In this document: positions 1 through 7,228 of the stretch, one piece after another | Layout: each line of letters starts with the position of its first letter | Numbering within the stretch: the first letter of the stretch is position 1 | Position numbers and translations under genes: made by a program | Assembly: GCF_900564155.1 (NCBI RefSeq) | Contig: NZ_LS999839.1 | Location: 5,019,097-5,083,096 of the forward strand | Source: Pedobacter schmidteae | Lineage (GTDB): Bacteria; Bacteroidota; Bacteroidia; Sphingobacteriales; Sphingobacteriaceae | Direction of reading: 5' to 3' | DNA length: 64,000 nucleotides | Notes under the pieces: generated by a model | Told to the model about the DNA's origin: nothing | Databases searched by the model: none | The model's input: only the letters and a program-made list of their open reading frames with translations

Positions 1-2
1 AC

Positions 3-485
3 CCCTATCTGATCAGGGGATATGAGGCAAACTCACTATATAATAACAGTTCAGGAATAAGTAACGGTTTTGACATCAACCAGCTATCCGGAAGTAAAAT
101 AGCGGTATTCAATTTAGAGTTGCGACTTCCATTTACCGGTCCAAAAAAACTATCAGCAATTCCTTCCAGCTTCCTGTTTACAGACCTGAACCTATTCTTC
201 GATGCTGGTCTGGCCTGGAATGAAGATTCAAAAATTGTTTTTAAAGATCAGCCTACCAACAATATCAGGCCAAGACTAGATGTCAATGGAAATGAAATAC
301 ATGATATCAATGGAAAACCAATATATACACAAACCAACGAGCGTGTTCCGGCCATGAGTATCGGTATTTCTTTAAGGGTCAATGTATTTGGAGCCTTTGT
401 CCTGGAACCTTATTATGCCATACCTTTTCAGCGTAAGGACATCTCTGCCGGTGTATTTGGTTTAACCTTTGCACCTGGATGGTAA
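3..485 (+). CDS. C-terminal part of an Omp85/surface-antigen (D15)-like outer-membrane beta-barrel protein (partial)
   Basis: The reading frame is open from the left edge of the window, so only the last ~160 residues are present and the true start lies outside. The visible part begins with a Tyr-Leu-Ile-Arg-Gly-Tyr segment, resembling the conserved R-G-Y strand motif of Omp85-type barrels. It continues with NLELRLPF, alternating hydrophobic strands, and ends LTFAPGW, an aromatic C-terminus typical of outer-membrane barrels. A hydrophilic loop of about 35 residues, rich in Asn and Asp, lies between the strands. In Bacteroidota such barrels often form the C-terminus of long proteins with PD40 propellers; which N-terminal part this one carries cannot be seen here. 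Function (protein insertion or secretion across the outer membrane) is inferred from the family only. Confidence 0.65.
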   Translation, partial: PYLIRGYEANSLYNNSSGISNGFDINQLSGSKIAVFNLELRLPFTGPKKLSAIPSSFLFTDLNLFFDAGLAWNEDSKIVFKDQPTNNIRPRLDVNGNEIHDINGKPIYTQTNERVPAMSIGISLRVNVFGAFVLEPYYAIPFQRKDISAGVFGLTFAPGW

Positions 486-499
486 TACACATTGAGCTG

Positions 500-533
500 A
501 ACAGCACATTTAAAATGAATTAAATGTGCTGTT
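500..533 (+). terminator. Perfect 14-bp hairpin 14 bases after the barrel gene
   Basis: Arms AACAGCACATTTAA (500-513) and TTAAATGTGCTGTT (520-533) are exact reverse complements around a 6-base loop. It begins 14 bases after the stop codon, as expected of a transcript end, but no T-tract follows. It may stabilise the 3' end or work with the second terminator at 709-737. Confidence 0.55.
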
Positions 534-540
534 ACCACAG

Positions 541-660
541 AGCGCAAAAAGAGCGTCAATAGTGCCGGGGAACGTCAGTCTGAGAGCGTAAAGAGCGTTA
601 ACCAAAGAGCATTAGAGAGCGCTAATTTGAGAACGTTAACCAGAGAGCGTTAATTAAACT
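541..660. repeat. Cluster of degenerate AGAGCGTTAA-type short repeats
   Basis: At least nine copies of a core AGCG or AACG followed by YAA or TTA occur here, with AGCG/AACG cores at 541, 552, 571, 585, 594, 608 (AGCA), 618, 632 and 646. Spacing is irregular, from 9 to 19 bases. No ORF spans the region. Function is unknown; it fills most of the gap between the barrel gene and the next gene. Confidence 0.5.
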
Positions 661-708
661 ATAGAGTGTGGAGAGCACCAAAATATTGAACGTAAATTAA
701 GATGATAC

Positions 709-737
709 AGGGGCCTTCAAAGCCCCTTTTCTTTTTT
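709..737 (+). terminator. Intrinsic terminator between convergent genes
   Basis: Stem AGGGGC (709-714) / GCCCCT (722-727), loop CTTCAAA, followed on the plus strand by a T-rich tract TTTTCTTTTTT to 737. The T-tract touches the stop codon of the convergent minus-strand gene. It would end plus-strand transcription from the barrel gene. Confidence 0.75.
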
Positions 738-1089
738 AAGAAAGCATAGGACTAAAGGACAAATTGACCTGATTGATCATTTTTCTCCCGGAAGTAATGT
801 GTTCAAAATCCAAACCAATGGTCAGGTCTACCCAATCCGGATTACAGGATCTTACCAACCTTTCCTTTTGCATCCGGGTAAATCTGCTGATCAGTTTAAA
901 TCTGCTTAATGCCTGAGCCTCTGTCTTAAATTCTTCAAAATAAACCAGTCTGGTCAACTGTTGTCCGCTATCAAAGAACAAACAAGGCATTTGCTTATAA
1001 AAATCCAGCGTTTTAATAAGATCAGAACTCATTCCAACATGTAAACTAGTTCTGTTTCTGTCTGTCACCACGTACACAAATTTTTTCAT
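736..1089 (-). CDS. GIY-YIG family protein, probably catalytically degenerate
   Basis: 117 residues, ATG start, single GIY-YIG-like domain over about residues 4-90. Residues 5-7 (VYV) stand at the GIY position and 17-19 (HVG) at the YIG position. The downstream NPDWVDL (about residues 83-89) matches the common NPeWkDL end of stand-alone bacterial GIY-YIG proteins (URI/UPF0213 type). The catalytic Arg expected in the helix after YIG (family pattern DLxxR) is replaced: the sequence reads DLIKTL, with Thr27 at the Arg site. It may therefore bind but not cut nucleic acid, or the Arg may come from elsewhere. Divergently transcribed from the XRE/S24 regulator, with a shared 134-bp upstream region full of operator-like palindromes. 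Confidence 0.75.
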   Translation of the reverse strand: MKKFVYVVTDRNRTSLHVGMSSDLIKTLDFYKQMPCLFFDSGQQLTRLVYFEEFKTEAQALSRFKLISRFTRMQKERLVRSCNPDWVDLTIGLDFEHITSGRKMINQVNLSFSPMLS

Positions 1090-1111
1090 AACATTAAGCT
1101 TAAATAAAATA

Positions 1112-1194
1112 AACTAAATTAGTTAGTACATCTTTTGGCTATCCAAATAAATATTACTAACTTTATTGGCACAATAATACTAACAATATTAGTA
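1112..1194. promoter_or_regulatory. Cluster of TACTAA/TTAGTA palindromes in the divergent promoter region
   Basis: Two perfect inverted repeats are visible: AACTAA-A-TTAGTT (1112-1124) and TACTAA-CAATA-TTAGTA (1178-1194). Further half-sites lie at 1123-1128 (TTAGTA) and 1155-1160 (TACTAA), themselves in inverted orientation. The spacing and symmetry fit a dimeric HTH repressor, and the adjacent XRE/S24 protein is the natural candidate. Autoregulation is inferred, not shown. Confidence 0.55.
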
Positions 1195-1223
1195 AAAACA
1201 AATTTATTTTAACTTTTTATTTT

Positions 1224-2000
1224 ATGGCAAATATTTCATCCAACCTCAAGTACTTAAGAAAGAAAAAAGGCCACACACAGCAACAATTCGCTGATGCTAT
1301 GGAAATTAAGCGATCGCTTATTGGTGCTTACGAAGAAGATCGCGCGGAGCCGAAATACGATTTGCTAAAAAAAATAGCAGAATATTTTGACCTCACCATA
1401 GATGAATTCATCAACGAAAACATCAATGACGACTGGAAACCTAAGCCAAAAAGCCAGGGCTCCAATTTGCGCATATTAAGTATATCTGTAGATAAGGATG
1501 ACAACGAGAATATTGAAATGGTTCCGGTAAAGGCCAGTGCAGGCTACCTAAACGGATTCTCTGATCCTCAATATATCAGGGACCTTCCTAAATTTCAACT
1601 TCCTCTTCCCTTTTTAAAACAAGGAACCTTCAGGGCATTTGAAATCATGGGCGACTCCATGTTGCCCATACAACCAGGTAGTATCATTGTTGCCGAATAC
1701 ATGGACAACTGGAACGATGTCAAAACCGGAGAGACCTATATCATCATCAGTAAAAATGAAGGTGTAGTATACAAAAGGGCCGGAAACCGCTTCAAAGAAA
1801 ATAAAGACCTGAAACTCATCTCCGATAACAGGATTTACGATCCTTATACCGTTTCGGCAGACGATATACTGGAAATATGGAAAGCTAAAGCTTACATTTC
1901 CACAGCACTACCCGAGCCAACTCCAGAGCCTAGCATAGAAACGCTAAGTACCATGATGGCCCAGATGCAGAAATCAATTTCGCAGCTCAACAAAAATTAA
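1224..2000 (+). CDS. XRE-family HTH repressor with S24/LexA-type peptidase domain
   Basis: 258 residues. An HTH_3 domain occupies about residues 7-62 (QQQFADAMEIKRSLIGAYE covers the two recognition helices). A linker follows, then an S24 signal-peptidase-like domain from about 95 to 222. The Ser-Lys dyad of this family is present: Ser145 in GDSM and Lys184 in VVYKRA, 39 residues apart. An Ala106-Gly107 pair in KASAGYLNGF sits where LexA, UmuD and lambda CI are cut, so regulated self-cleavage is plausible. The C-terminal tail (about 226-258) is Pro/Glu-rich then helical with repeated Met/Gln. The ATG start follows an AT-rich leader without a Shine-Dalgarno sequence, usual for this phylum. Likely regulates itself and the divergent GIY-YIG gene; no phage genes are nearby, so it is probably a host regulator. 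Confidence 0.85.
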   Translation: MANISSNLKYLRKKKGHTQQQFADAMEIKRSLIGAYEEDRAEPKYDLLKKIAEYFDLTIDEFINENINDDWKPKPKSQGSNLRILSISVDKDDNENIEMVPVKASAGYLNGFSDPQYIRDLPKFQLPLPFLKQGTFRAFEIMGDSMLPIQPGSIIVAEYMDNWNDVKTGETYIIISKNEGVVYKRAGNRFKENKDLKLISDNRIYDPYTVSADDILEIWKAKAYISTALPEPTPEPSIETLSTMMAQMQKSISQLNKN

Positions 2001-2021
2001 AGACCGCTGCGTAGTCATTAA

Positions 2022-2059
2022 ATATCCGTCAGACACAAATAATTCTGTTTGACGGATAT
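2022..2059. repeat. 14-bp inverted repeat upstream of bioF
   Basis: Left arm 2022-2035 and right arm 2046-2059 pair over 14 positions with a single G-T wobble around a 10-base loop; the core is CCGTCA / TGACGG. It starts 21 bases after the regulator's stop codon and ends 32 bases before the bioF ATG. No T-tract follows. It could be a transcript end for the regulator gene or an operator or mRNA leader hairpin for the biotin genes. Confidence 0.5.
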
Positions 2060-2091
2060 ACTTTGGTCTGCTTTGCATATTTTTGGAGACC

Positions 2092-3222
2092 ATGAACAAA
2101 GCAGAAGAATTCATTAAAGGCAGGCTACAGCAAAGGGCTGACAAAGGGATATTAAGAGCTCTCCCTTCCACTGCCTTCCCTATCGACTTTTCTTCCAATG
2201 ATTATCTTGGCTTTGCCCGATCGATCGATTTAAAAGCACAAATAGCAACCCAACTGGCCCAATTTCCGCTATATAGCAATGGAGCCACCGGCTCAAGGTT
2301 GCTGAGCGGCAACCATACATTTACAGAAGAAACTGAAGAGACCATTGCCAATTTTCACCAGGTAGAAGCGGGACTGATCTTCAATTCCGGGTACGATGCC
2401 AACACAGGCCTCTTATCTAGCTTAGCACAACGTGGAGATACCATTATTACAGACGAGCTGATACATGCCAGCTTAATTGACGGTGCCCGCCTTAGTCATG
2501 CAAACCGATACACCTTTAAACATAATGACCTGAATCAACTGGAAGCCAAATTAAAAATAGCCAAAGGCAATAGCTATGTCGTTGTCGAAAGTGTCTATTC
2601 TATGGATGGCGACCTGGCTCCACTCATCGAAATCAACAAACTTTGCCAACAGTACCAGGCCAATCTGATTGTTGATGAAGCCCATGCACTTGGCATATTT
2701 GGGGGCTACGGCGCAGGTCTGGTTCAAATGCTTGGCCTTCAACAGGACGTTTTCGCACGCATAGTTACCTTCGGGAAAGCACTTGGAGGCCATGGTGCCA
2801 TCGTACTCGGCAGTGCAAACCTACGTGCATACCTCATCAATTTTGCCCGCTCTTTTGTATACACTACTGCAGCACCATTGCATGCTATCGCCGCTACTTA
2901 TTGCGCCTACCAAATGCTGGCCAAAACAGACTACACCCTACAAATCAAATCGAAAATCAGTTTGTATCAGTCTTTAATAAAAGCAGCAAACCTCAACACA
3001 ATTGAAAGTACAAGTGCCATACAAACAATTTTATACCACCATCATACCGATGCAAAAGCAGCAGCCCAAACCTTACAAAGCAAAGGATTGGACGTAAGAG
3101 CCATATTAAGCCCAACCGTTCCTGAAGGAAAAGAAAGGCTAAGAATTTGTCTTCACTTATTTAACAGCGACGAGGAAATCAACACACTAGTAAATGAATT
3201 AAAGGCCCTAAAACATGAATAA
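2092..3222 (+). CDS. bioF: 8-amino-7-oxononanoate synthase
   Basis: 376 residues, alpha-oxoamine synthase family. It condenses pimeloyl-ACP or pimeloyl-CoA with L-alanine to KAPA, the first committed biotin-ring step, in the cytoplasm. Visible landmarks: SNDYLG near residue 35, GSGATGSRLLSGN-like segment (here SNGATGSRLLSGN, 62-74), VDEAHALG (194-201, Asp195 contacting the PLP ring nitrogen) and the PLP lysine Lys229 in TFGKALGGHG. I chose the ATG at 2092; an in-frame TTG three codons earlier would add only Met-Glu-Thr. A TATTTTTG -7-like box ends at 2085, 6 bases before the ATG, hinting at a leaderless message. Overlaps bioD by 8 bases, so the two form a translationally coupled pair. bioA, bioB and bioC are not in the window. 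Confidence 0.93.
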   Translation: MNKAEEFIKGRLQQRADKGILRALPSTAFPIDFSSNDYLGFARSIDLKAQIATQLAQFPLYSNGATGSRLLSGNHTFTEETEETIANFHQVEAGLIFNSGYDANTGLLSSLAQRGDTIITDELIHASLIDGARLSHANRYTFKHNDLNQLEAKLKIAKGNSYVVVESVYSMDGDLAPLIEINKLCQQYQANLIVDEAHALGIFGGYGAGLVQMLGLQQDVFARIVTFGKALGGHGAIVLGSANLRAYLINFARSFVYTTAAPLHAIAATYCAYQMLAKTDYTLQIKSKISLYQSLIKAANLNTIESTSAIQTILYHHHTDAKAAAQTLQSKGLDVRAILSPTVPEGKERLRICLHLFNSDEEINTLVNELKALKHE

Positions 3223-3823
3223 TACTTATTTTATCACAGGAATTGGTACAGGTATTGGCAAAACAATTGTCAGCGCCGTACTTACAGAAAAATTAAAGGC
3301 CGACTATTGGAAACCGGTACAGTCCGGGGATCTGGAAATCAGTGATAGCCTCTTTGTCAAACACCTGGTTAGTCCAGATACGGTTATACATCCCGAAGCT
3401 TACCGGCTGAGTGAGCCACTGTCCCCCCATTTATCTGCCCGGCTGGACGGCATCAATATCACATTAGCATCAATAAAGAAACCACAAACCAATAATCATC
3501 TCATCATTGAAGGTGCCGGAGGCCTAATGGTCCCACTAAATGATGACCAGCTGATACTGGACCTGATCAAAAGTTTACAAGCTCAGGTGATTGTGGTATC
3601 ACAAAACTACCTGGGCAGCATCAATCATACCCTTCTGACGCTAGAAATATTGAAAGCAAATCAAATTGATATCGCAGGTTTAATATTTAACGGAACGGCA
3701 AATGAGGAAAGTGAGCGATACATCGCCCAATACAGTAAGGTAAAAGTACTGGGCCGGATTCCAAAAATGAGTACCCTCGACAATGAAAACATTGCCAAAG
3801 CGGGACAATACATTACTTTTTAA
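3215..3823 (+). CDS. bioD: ATP-dependent dethiobiotin synthetase
   Basis: 202 residues. Closes the ureido ring of 7,8-diaminononanoate with CO2 and ATP to give dethiobiotin. The P-loop variant GIGTGIGKT spans residues 9-17. KPVQSG follows at 33-38, with Lys33 and Ser37 at known substrate and phosphate contacts. EGAGGLMVPL is the third family signature. Starts inside the 3' end of bioF (8-base overlap) in a different frame, typical of coupled translation. Slightly shorter than the E. coli enzyme (about 225 aa) but with all signatures. Followed by a dispersed palindromic repeat and a bidirectional terminator. Confidence 0.93.
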   Translation: MNNTYFITGIGTGIGKTIVSAVLTEKLKADYWKPVQSGDLEISDSLFVKHLVSPDTVIHPEAYRLSEPLSPHLSARLDGINITLASIKKPQTNNHLIIEGAGGLMVPLNDDQLILDLIKSLQAQVIVVSQNYLGSINHTLLTLEILKANQIDIAGLIFNGTANEESERYIAQYSKVKVLGRIPKMSTLDNENIAKAGQYITF

Positions 3824-3915
3824 CTATCGTCATGTTGAATTTATTTCAGTACCTCTCTAAATATAATTTATAATTACTAATGCGAGATGCTGAAAAAATT
3901 CAACATGACGATAGT
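3823..3915. repeat. Long imperfect inverted repeat (dispersed palindromic element, copy 1)
   Basis: Left arm 3823-3849 (begins ACTATCGTCATGTTGAA, ends TTTCAG) and right arm 3890-3915 (begins CTGAAA, ends CATGACGATAGT) are reverse complements over about 26 positions with one base missing, around a 40-base centre. Part of the arm (GTCATsyTGAATTTATTTCAG and ATGACGATAGTCC) recurs at 53309-53343 between two other genes. The left arm overlaps the bioD stop codon. Confidence 0.75.
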
Positions 3916-3949
3916 CCGATAACATAAAGACAATGATAGCATCACATAA

Positions 3950-3979
3950 AAAAAGGGAAACCAATTGGCTTCCCTTTTT
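3950..3979. terminator. Bidirectional terminator between bioD and rplT
   Basis: Stem AAAAAGGGAA (3950-3959) / TTCCCTTTTT (3970-3979), with the self-complementary CCAATTGG in the loop. T-runs on both strands serve the convergent bioFD and thrS-infC-rpmI-rplT operons. Confidence 0.85.
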
Positions 3980-4001
3980 CTTTTATAACTTTCCGTTATA
4001 T

Positions 4002-4346
4002 CTATTTTACTGCATCAATTACAGCTTTAAAAGCTTCAGGATGGTTCATCGCTAAATCTGCTAATACTTTACGGTTTAAACCGATGTTTTTAGCTGCTAA
4101 TTTACCAATTAACTGTGAGTAAGATATACCGTGCTGACGTGCTCCAGCATTGATACGCTGAATCCACAATCCGCGGAATTCTCTTTTCTTAACTTTACGG
4201 TCGCGGTATGCATATTGCAAACCTTTTTCTACCGTATTTTTAGCAATGGTGAAAACCTTGCTTCTTGATCCCCAATAGCCTTTGGCTAAATTTAAGACCT
4301 TTTTCCTTCTTCTTCTCGAAGCTACTGCGTTTACCGAACGTGGCAT
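4002..4346 (-). CDS. rplT: 50S ribosomal protein L20
   Basis: 114 residues, the usual length for bL20. Highly basic N-terminus (MPRSVNAVASRRRRKK) followed by the conserved KGYWGSRSKVFTIAKNTV and the C-terminal globular part with RINAGARQHGISYSQLI. Binds 23S rRNA early in large-subunit assembly. Last gene of the thrS-infC-rpmI-rplT operon, 73 bases after rpmI. In E. coli L20 represses rpmI-rplT translation through a pseudoknot in the operon mRNA; I did not identify an equivalent structure here. Confidence 0.97.
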   Translation of the reverse strand: MPRSVNAVASRRRRKKVLNLAKGYWGSRSKVFTIAKNTVEKGLQYAYRDRKVKKREFRGLWIQRINAGARQHGISYSQLIGKLAAKNIGLNRKVLADLAMNHPEAFKAVIDAVK

Positions 4347-4419
4347 GTTTTTGTTGTTTTTGATAAACGGCGTTGCGTATTACAGCAAACTTACTACCGG
4401 TTACCTGGTTAAAAATTAA

Positions 4420-4620
4420 TTATTTACCGATTGCAAGCATACGTTTAACGTTGCCCATGTCAGCGTCTGACACCATTGAAGTGTGTCCTAAGTTACGCTT
4501 ACGTTTAGTCGACATCTTAGTTAAGATGTGGCTTTTGTAGGCATTCTTCCTTGCGATTTTACCTGTTCCAGTAAGCGAAAAACGCTTTTTAGCACTGGAA
4601 TTGGTTTTCATTTTTGGCAT
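4420..4620 (-). CDS. rpmI: 50S ribosomal protein L35
   Basis: 66 residues, the standard length for bL35. Starts MPKMKTNSSAKKRFSLTG, the family signature, and continues with a Lys/Arg-rich body containing KSHILTKMSTKRKRNL. Located 26 bases downstream of infC and 73 bases upstream of rplT on the same strand, the conserved infC-rpmI-rplT order. Confidence 0.97.
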   Translation of the reverse strand: MPKMKTNSSAKKRFSLTGTGKIARKNAYKSHILTKMSTKRKRNLGHTSMVSDADMGNVKRMLAIGK

Positions 4621-4646
4621 AACCTGTGTTTATTTATGTAATTTAT

Positions 4647-5216
4647 TTATTTCTTAGCAACTTTTGGTGCAAGCGTCAAAAACATACGCTTACCTTCTAA
4701 TTTTGGCAACAGCTCCACTTTACCTATATCCTCCAGGGCCTGCGCAAATTTCAACAACAGGATCTCTCCCTGCTCTTTGTAAACAATTGCTCTACCCTTA
4801 AAGTGAACATAAGCTCTAACTTTCTCACCATTCTCCAGAAAACTAATCGCATGTTTTAGTTTAAACTGAAAATCGTGATCATTTGTGTTAGGTCCAAAAC
4901 GGATCTCCTTAATTACAGTCTGTTTTGCATTTGCTTTAATCTCTTTCTGCTTTTTCTTCTGCTCGTAAACAAACTTACTGTAATCAATAATCCTACAAAC
5001 CGGAGGTACTGCATTTGGAGAAATCTCTACCAGATCCAGTTCCAATTCATCAGCAAGGGCCAAAGCTTTTGCCAAAGGATAAATCCCCGGTTCAACATTA
5101 TCGCCAGCTAACCGCACCTCTTGCGCTCTGATAAACTGATTAATATTATGTTCTGCTTCTTTTTTCTTAAAAGGAGGACGTGGTCCCCTGTTAAATCCTG
5201 GTCTGCCTAATGCCAA
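4647..5216 (-). CDS. infC: Translation initiation factor IF-3 with a TTG start codon
   Basis: 189 residues. An N-terminal domain (about 22-95, HNINQFIRAQEVRLAGDN, then VPPVCRIIDYSKF) is joined by a Lys-rich linker (QKKKQKEIKANAK) to the C-terminal domain (IKEIRFGPNTNDHDFQFKL onwards, then FKGRAIVYKEQG). It binds the 30S subunit and checks start-codon pairing. No ATG is available: the frame runs from an upstream TAA (5226-5228) through AAT, ACA, AAT to TTG at 5216. The next in-frame Met is far into the C-terminal domain. A non-AUG start on infC is a known device for IF-3 autoregulation in E. coli (AUU there), so TTG here may serve the same purpose. 13 bases after thrS. Confidence 0.95.
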   Translation of the reverse strand: MALGRPGFNRGPRPPFKKKEAEHNINQFIRAQEVRLAGDNVEPGIYPLAKALALADELELDLVEISPNAVPPVCRIIDYSKFVYEQKKKQKEIKANAKQTVIKEIRFGPNTNDHDFQFKLKHAISFLENGEKVRAYVHFKGRAIVYKEQGEILLLKFAQALEDIGKVELLPKLEGKRMFLTLAPKVAKK

Positions 5217-5229
5217 ATTTGTATTTTAT

Positions 5230-7155
5230 TTAAACTGTTATTTCTTTAATTAATAATTCACTAAACTCTTGCAGTGTCATTTCACCTAAATCCCCCTCAC
5301 CATGTTTCCTTACCGAGGCCTTTCCTTCTGCCATCTCCTTCTCGCCGATAATCAACATATAAGGGATCTTTTTAACTTCTGCATCCCTGATTTTCCTTCC
5401 AATCTTCTCATCACGAAAGTCAATCAGCCCGCGAATATCGGAATTATTTAGTTCATCTGAAACTTTTTTTGCATATTCTTCATACTTTTCAGAAATCGGA
5501 AGTATAATAAACTGTTCAGGAGAAAGCCACAACGGAAAATTACCCGCACAATGCTCAATTAAAACCGCAATAAAACGCTCCAAAGAACCAAATGGCGCAC
5601 GATGGATCATCACTGGTCTGTGCTTCTGGTTATCGCTTCCTGTATACTCCAGTTCAAAGCGCTCCGGCAGGTTATAATCTACCTGAATCGTTCCCAACTG
5701 CCATTTTCTGCCCAAAGCATCCTTCACCATAAAGTCCAGTTTCGGACCATAGAAAGCTGCTTCACCATATTCCACTACAGTAGGTAAACCTTTTTCGTCG
5801 GCAGCTTCAATAATCGCAGCTTCCGCCAAACGCCAGTTTTCATCACTACCAATATACTTCGCCTTATTTTCAGGATCTCTTAGCGAAACCTGCGCAATGT
5901 AGTTATCAAACCCCAAAGACTTGAACACATACAACACCAGGTCGATCACCTTTTTAAACTCTTCCTTTACCTGATCAGGGCGGCAAAATAAATGCGCATC
6001 ATCCTGAGTAAAGCCACGCACACGTGTTAAACCATGCAACTCACCACTCTGCTCATAACGATAAACCGTACCAAATTCGGCAAAACGTAAAGGCAAATCC
6101 TTATACGAACGTGGTTTTGTTTTATAAATCTCACAGTGGTGCGGACAGTTCATTGGTTTCAAAAAGAACTCCTCTCCTTCCTGCGGTGTTTTTATCGGCT
6201 GAAATGCATCTTTGCCATACTTTTCATAATGGCCTGATGTGATATATAAGTTTTTATGCCCGATATGCGGCGTAACCACCTGCTCATAACCGGCCTTGCT
6301 TTGTGCCTTTGTTAAAAACTGGACCAAGCGCTCGCGTAAAGCAGCACCTTTAGGTAACCACAATGGCAATCCCATACCTACTTTTTCAGAAAAAGCAAAC
6401 AATTCAAGTTCTTTACCCAACTTACGGTGGTCCCTTTTCTTCGCCTCTTCAATCATATGAAGATACTCGGTCAGTTCACTTGCCTTCGGGAAAGTAACGC
6501 CATAAATACGGGTAAGCTGTTTTCTGTTCTCATCACCTCGCCAGTAAGCGCCGGCAACATTCATTAGTTTTACAGCTTTTACAAAACCGGTATTCGGAAT
6601 ATGTGGACCGCGGCAAAGATCAGTAAACTCACCTTGTGTATAAAAAGTGATCTTCCCATCTTCCAGGCCTTCTAAAAGGTCCAGCTTATATTCGTCACCT
6701 TTTTCTTCAAAATAAGCAATGGCATCAGCCTTTGAAACGGCTTTGCGTTCAAAAACTTCCTTTTGTTTGGCCAGCTCAATAATCTTATTTTCAATGGCTT
6801 TAAAATCATCCGACGAGAATTCCCGGTCTCCAAAGTCAACATCATAATAAAATCCGGTTTCAATAGCCGGACCAATACCGAATTTAGTACCCGGATACAA
6901 CGACTCTAAAGCTTCGGCCATAATGTGGGCCGATGAATGCCAAAAAGTAGCTTTACCAGCCTGATCATTCCAGGTTAGCAATTTTACAGTAGCATCACCT
7001 TCAATAGGTCTTGACGAATCCCATACCTCGCCGTTTACTTCGGCAGCTAAAACATTCCGGGCCAGGCCCTCTGAAATAGATAAAGCGATTTGGTGGGCAG
7101 TAGTGCCCTTTTCGTACTGGCGGCTGGAGCCGTCAGGCAGTGTAATATTAATCAT
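5230..7155 (-). CDS. thrS: Threonyl-tRNA synthetase
   Basis: 641 residues, class II synthetase. An N-terminal TGS domain covers about 1-61. The editing domain shows H73-x3-H77 (HSSAH) and C181-x3-H185 (CRGPH), the metal-independent Ser-tRNA proofreading site. In the catalytic core, Cys337 (MNCPHH) and His388 (QDDAH) are two of the three zinc ligands that select threonine. The C-terminal anticodon-binding domain follows from about 545. First gene of the operon with infC, rpmI and rplT. A consensus promoter lies at 7229-7257, giving an mRNA leader of about 65 bases with a small hairpin (AATCAC at 7196-7201 against GTGATT at 7209-7214); no leader ORF or T-box was seen. Confidence 0.97.
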   Translation of the reverse strand: MINITLPDGSSRQYEKGTTAHQIALSISEGLARNVLAAEVNGEVWDSSRPIEGDATVKLLTWNDQAGKATFWHSSAHIMAEALESLYPGTKFGIGPAIETGFYYDVDFGDREFSSDDFKAIENKIIELAKQKEVFERKAVSKADAIAYFEEKGDEYKLDLLEGLEDGKITFYTQGEFTDLCRGPHIPNTGFVKAVKLMNVAGAYWRGDENRKQLTRIYGVTFPKASELTEYLHMIEEAKKRDHRKLGKELELFAFSEKVGMGLPLWLPKGAALRERLVQFLTKAQSKAGYEQVVTPHIGHKNLYITSGHYEKYGKDAFQPIKTPQEGEEFFLKPMNCPHHCEIYKTKPRSYKDLPLRFAEFGTVYRYEQSGELHGLTRVRGFTQDDAHLFCRPDQVKEEFKKVIDLVLYVFKSLGFDNYIAQVSLRDPENKAKYIGSDENWRLAEAAIIEAADEKGLPTVVEYGEAAFYGPKLDFMVKDALGRKWQLGTIQVDYNLPERFELEYTGSDNQKHRPVMIHRAPFGSLERFIAVLIEHCAGNFPLWLSPEQFIILPISEKYEEYAKKVSDELNNSDIRGLIDFRDEKIGRKIRDAEVKKIPYMLIIGEKEMAEGKASVRKHGEGDLGEMTLQEFSELLIKEITV

Positions 7156-7228
7156 CTACAACTATGATTTAAAAATTAATAAAAAATTTAATACCAATCA
7201 CTTACAATGTGATTTTCTTTTCGAAAGG

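Noticed and set aside
7156..7228. Possible T-box or threonine leader peptide before thrS
   Set aside because: The leader is too short for a T-box, lacks a specifier loop or T-box sequence and has no short ORF with Thr codons.
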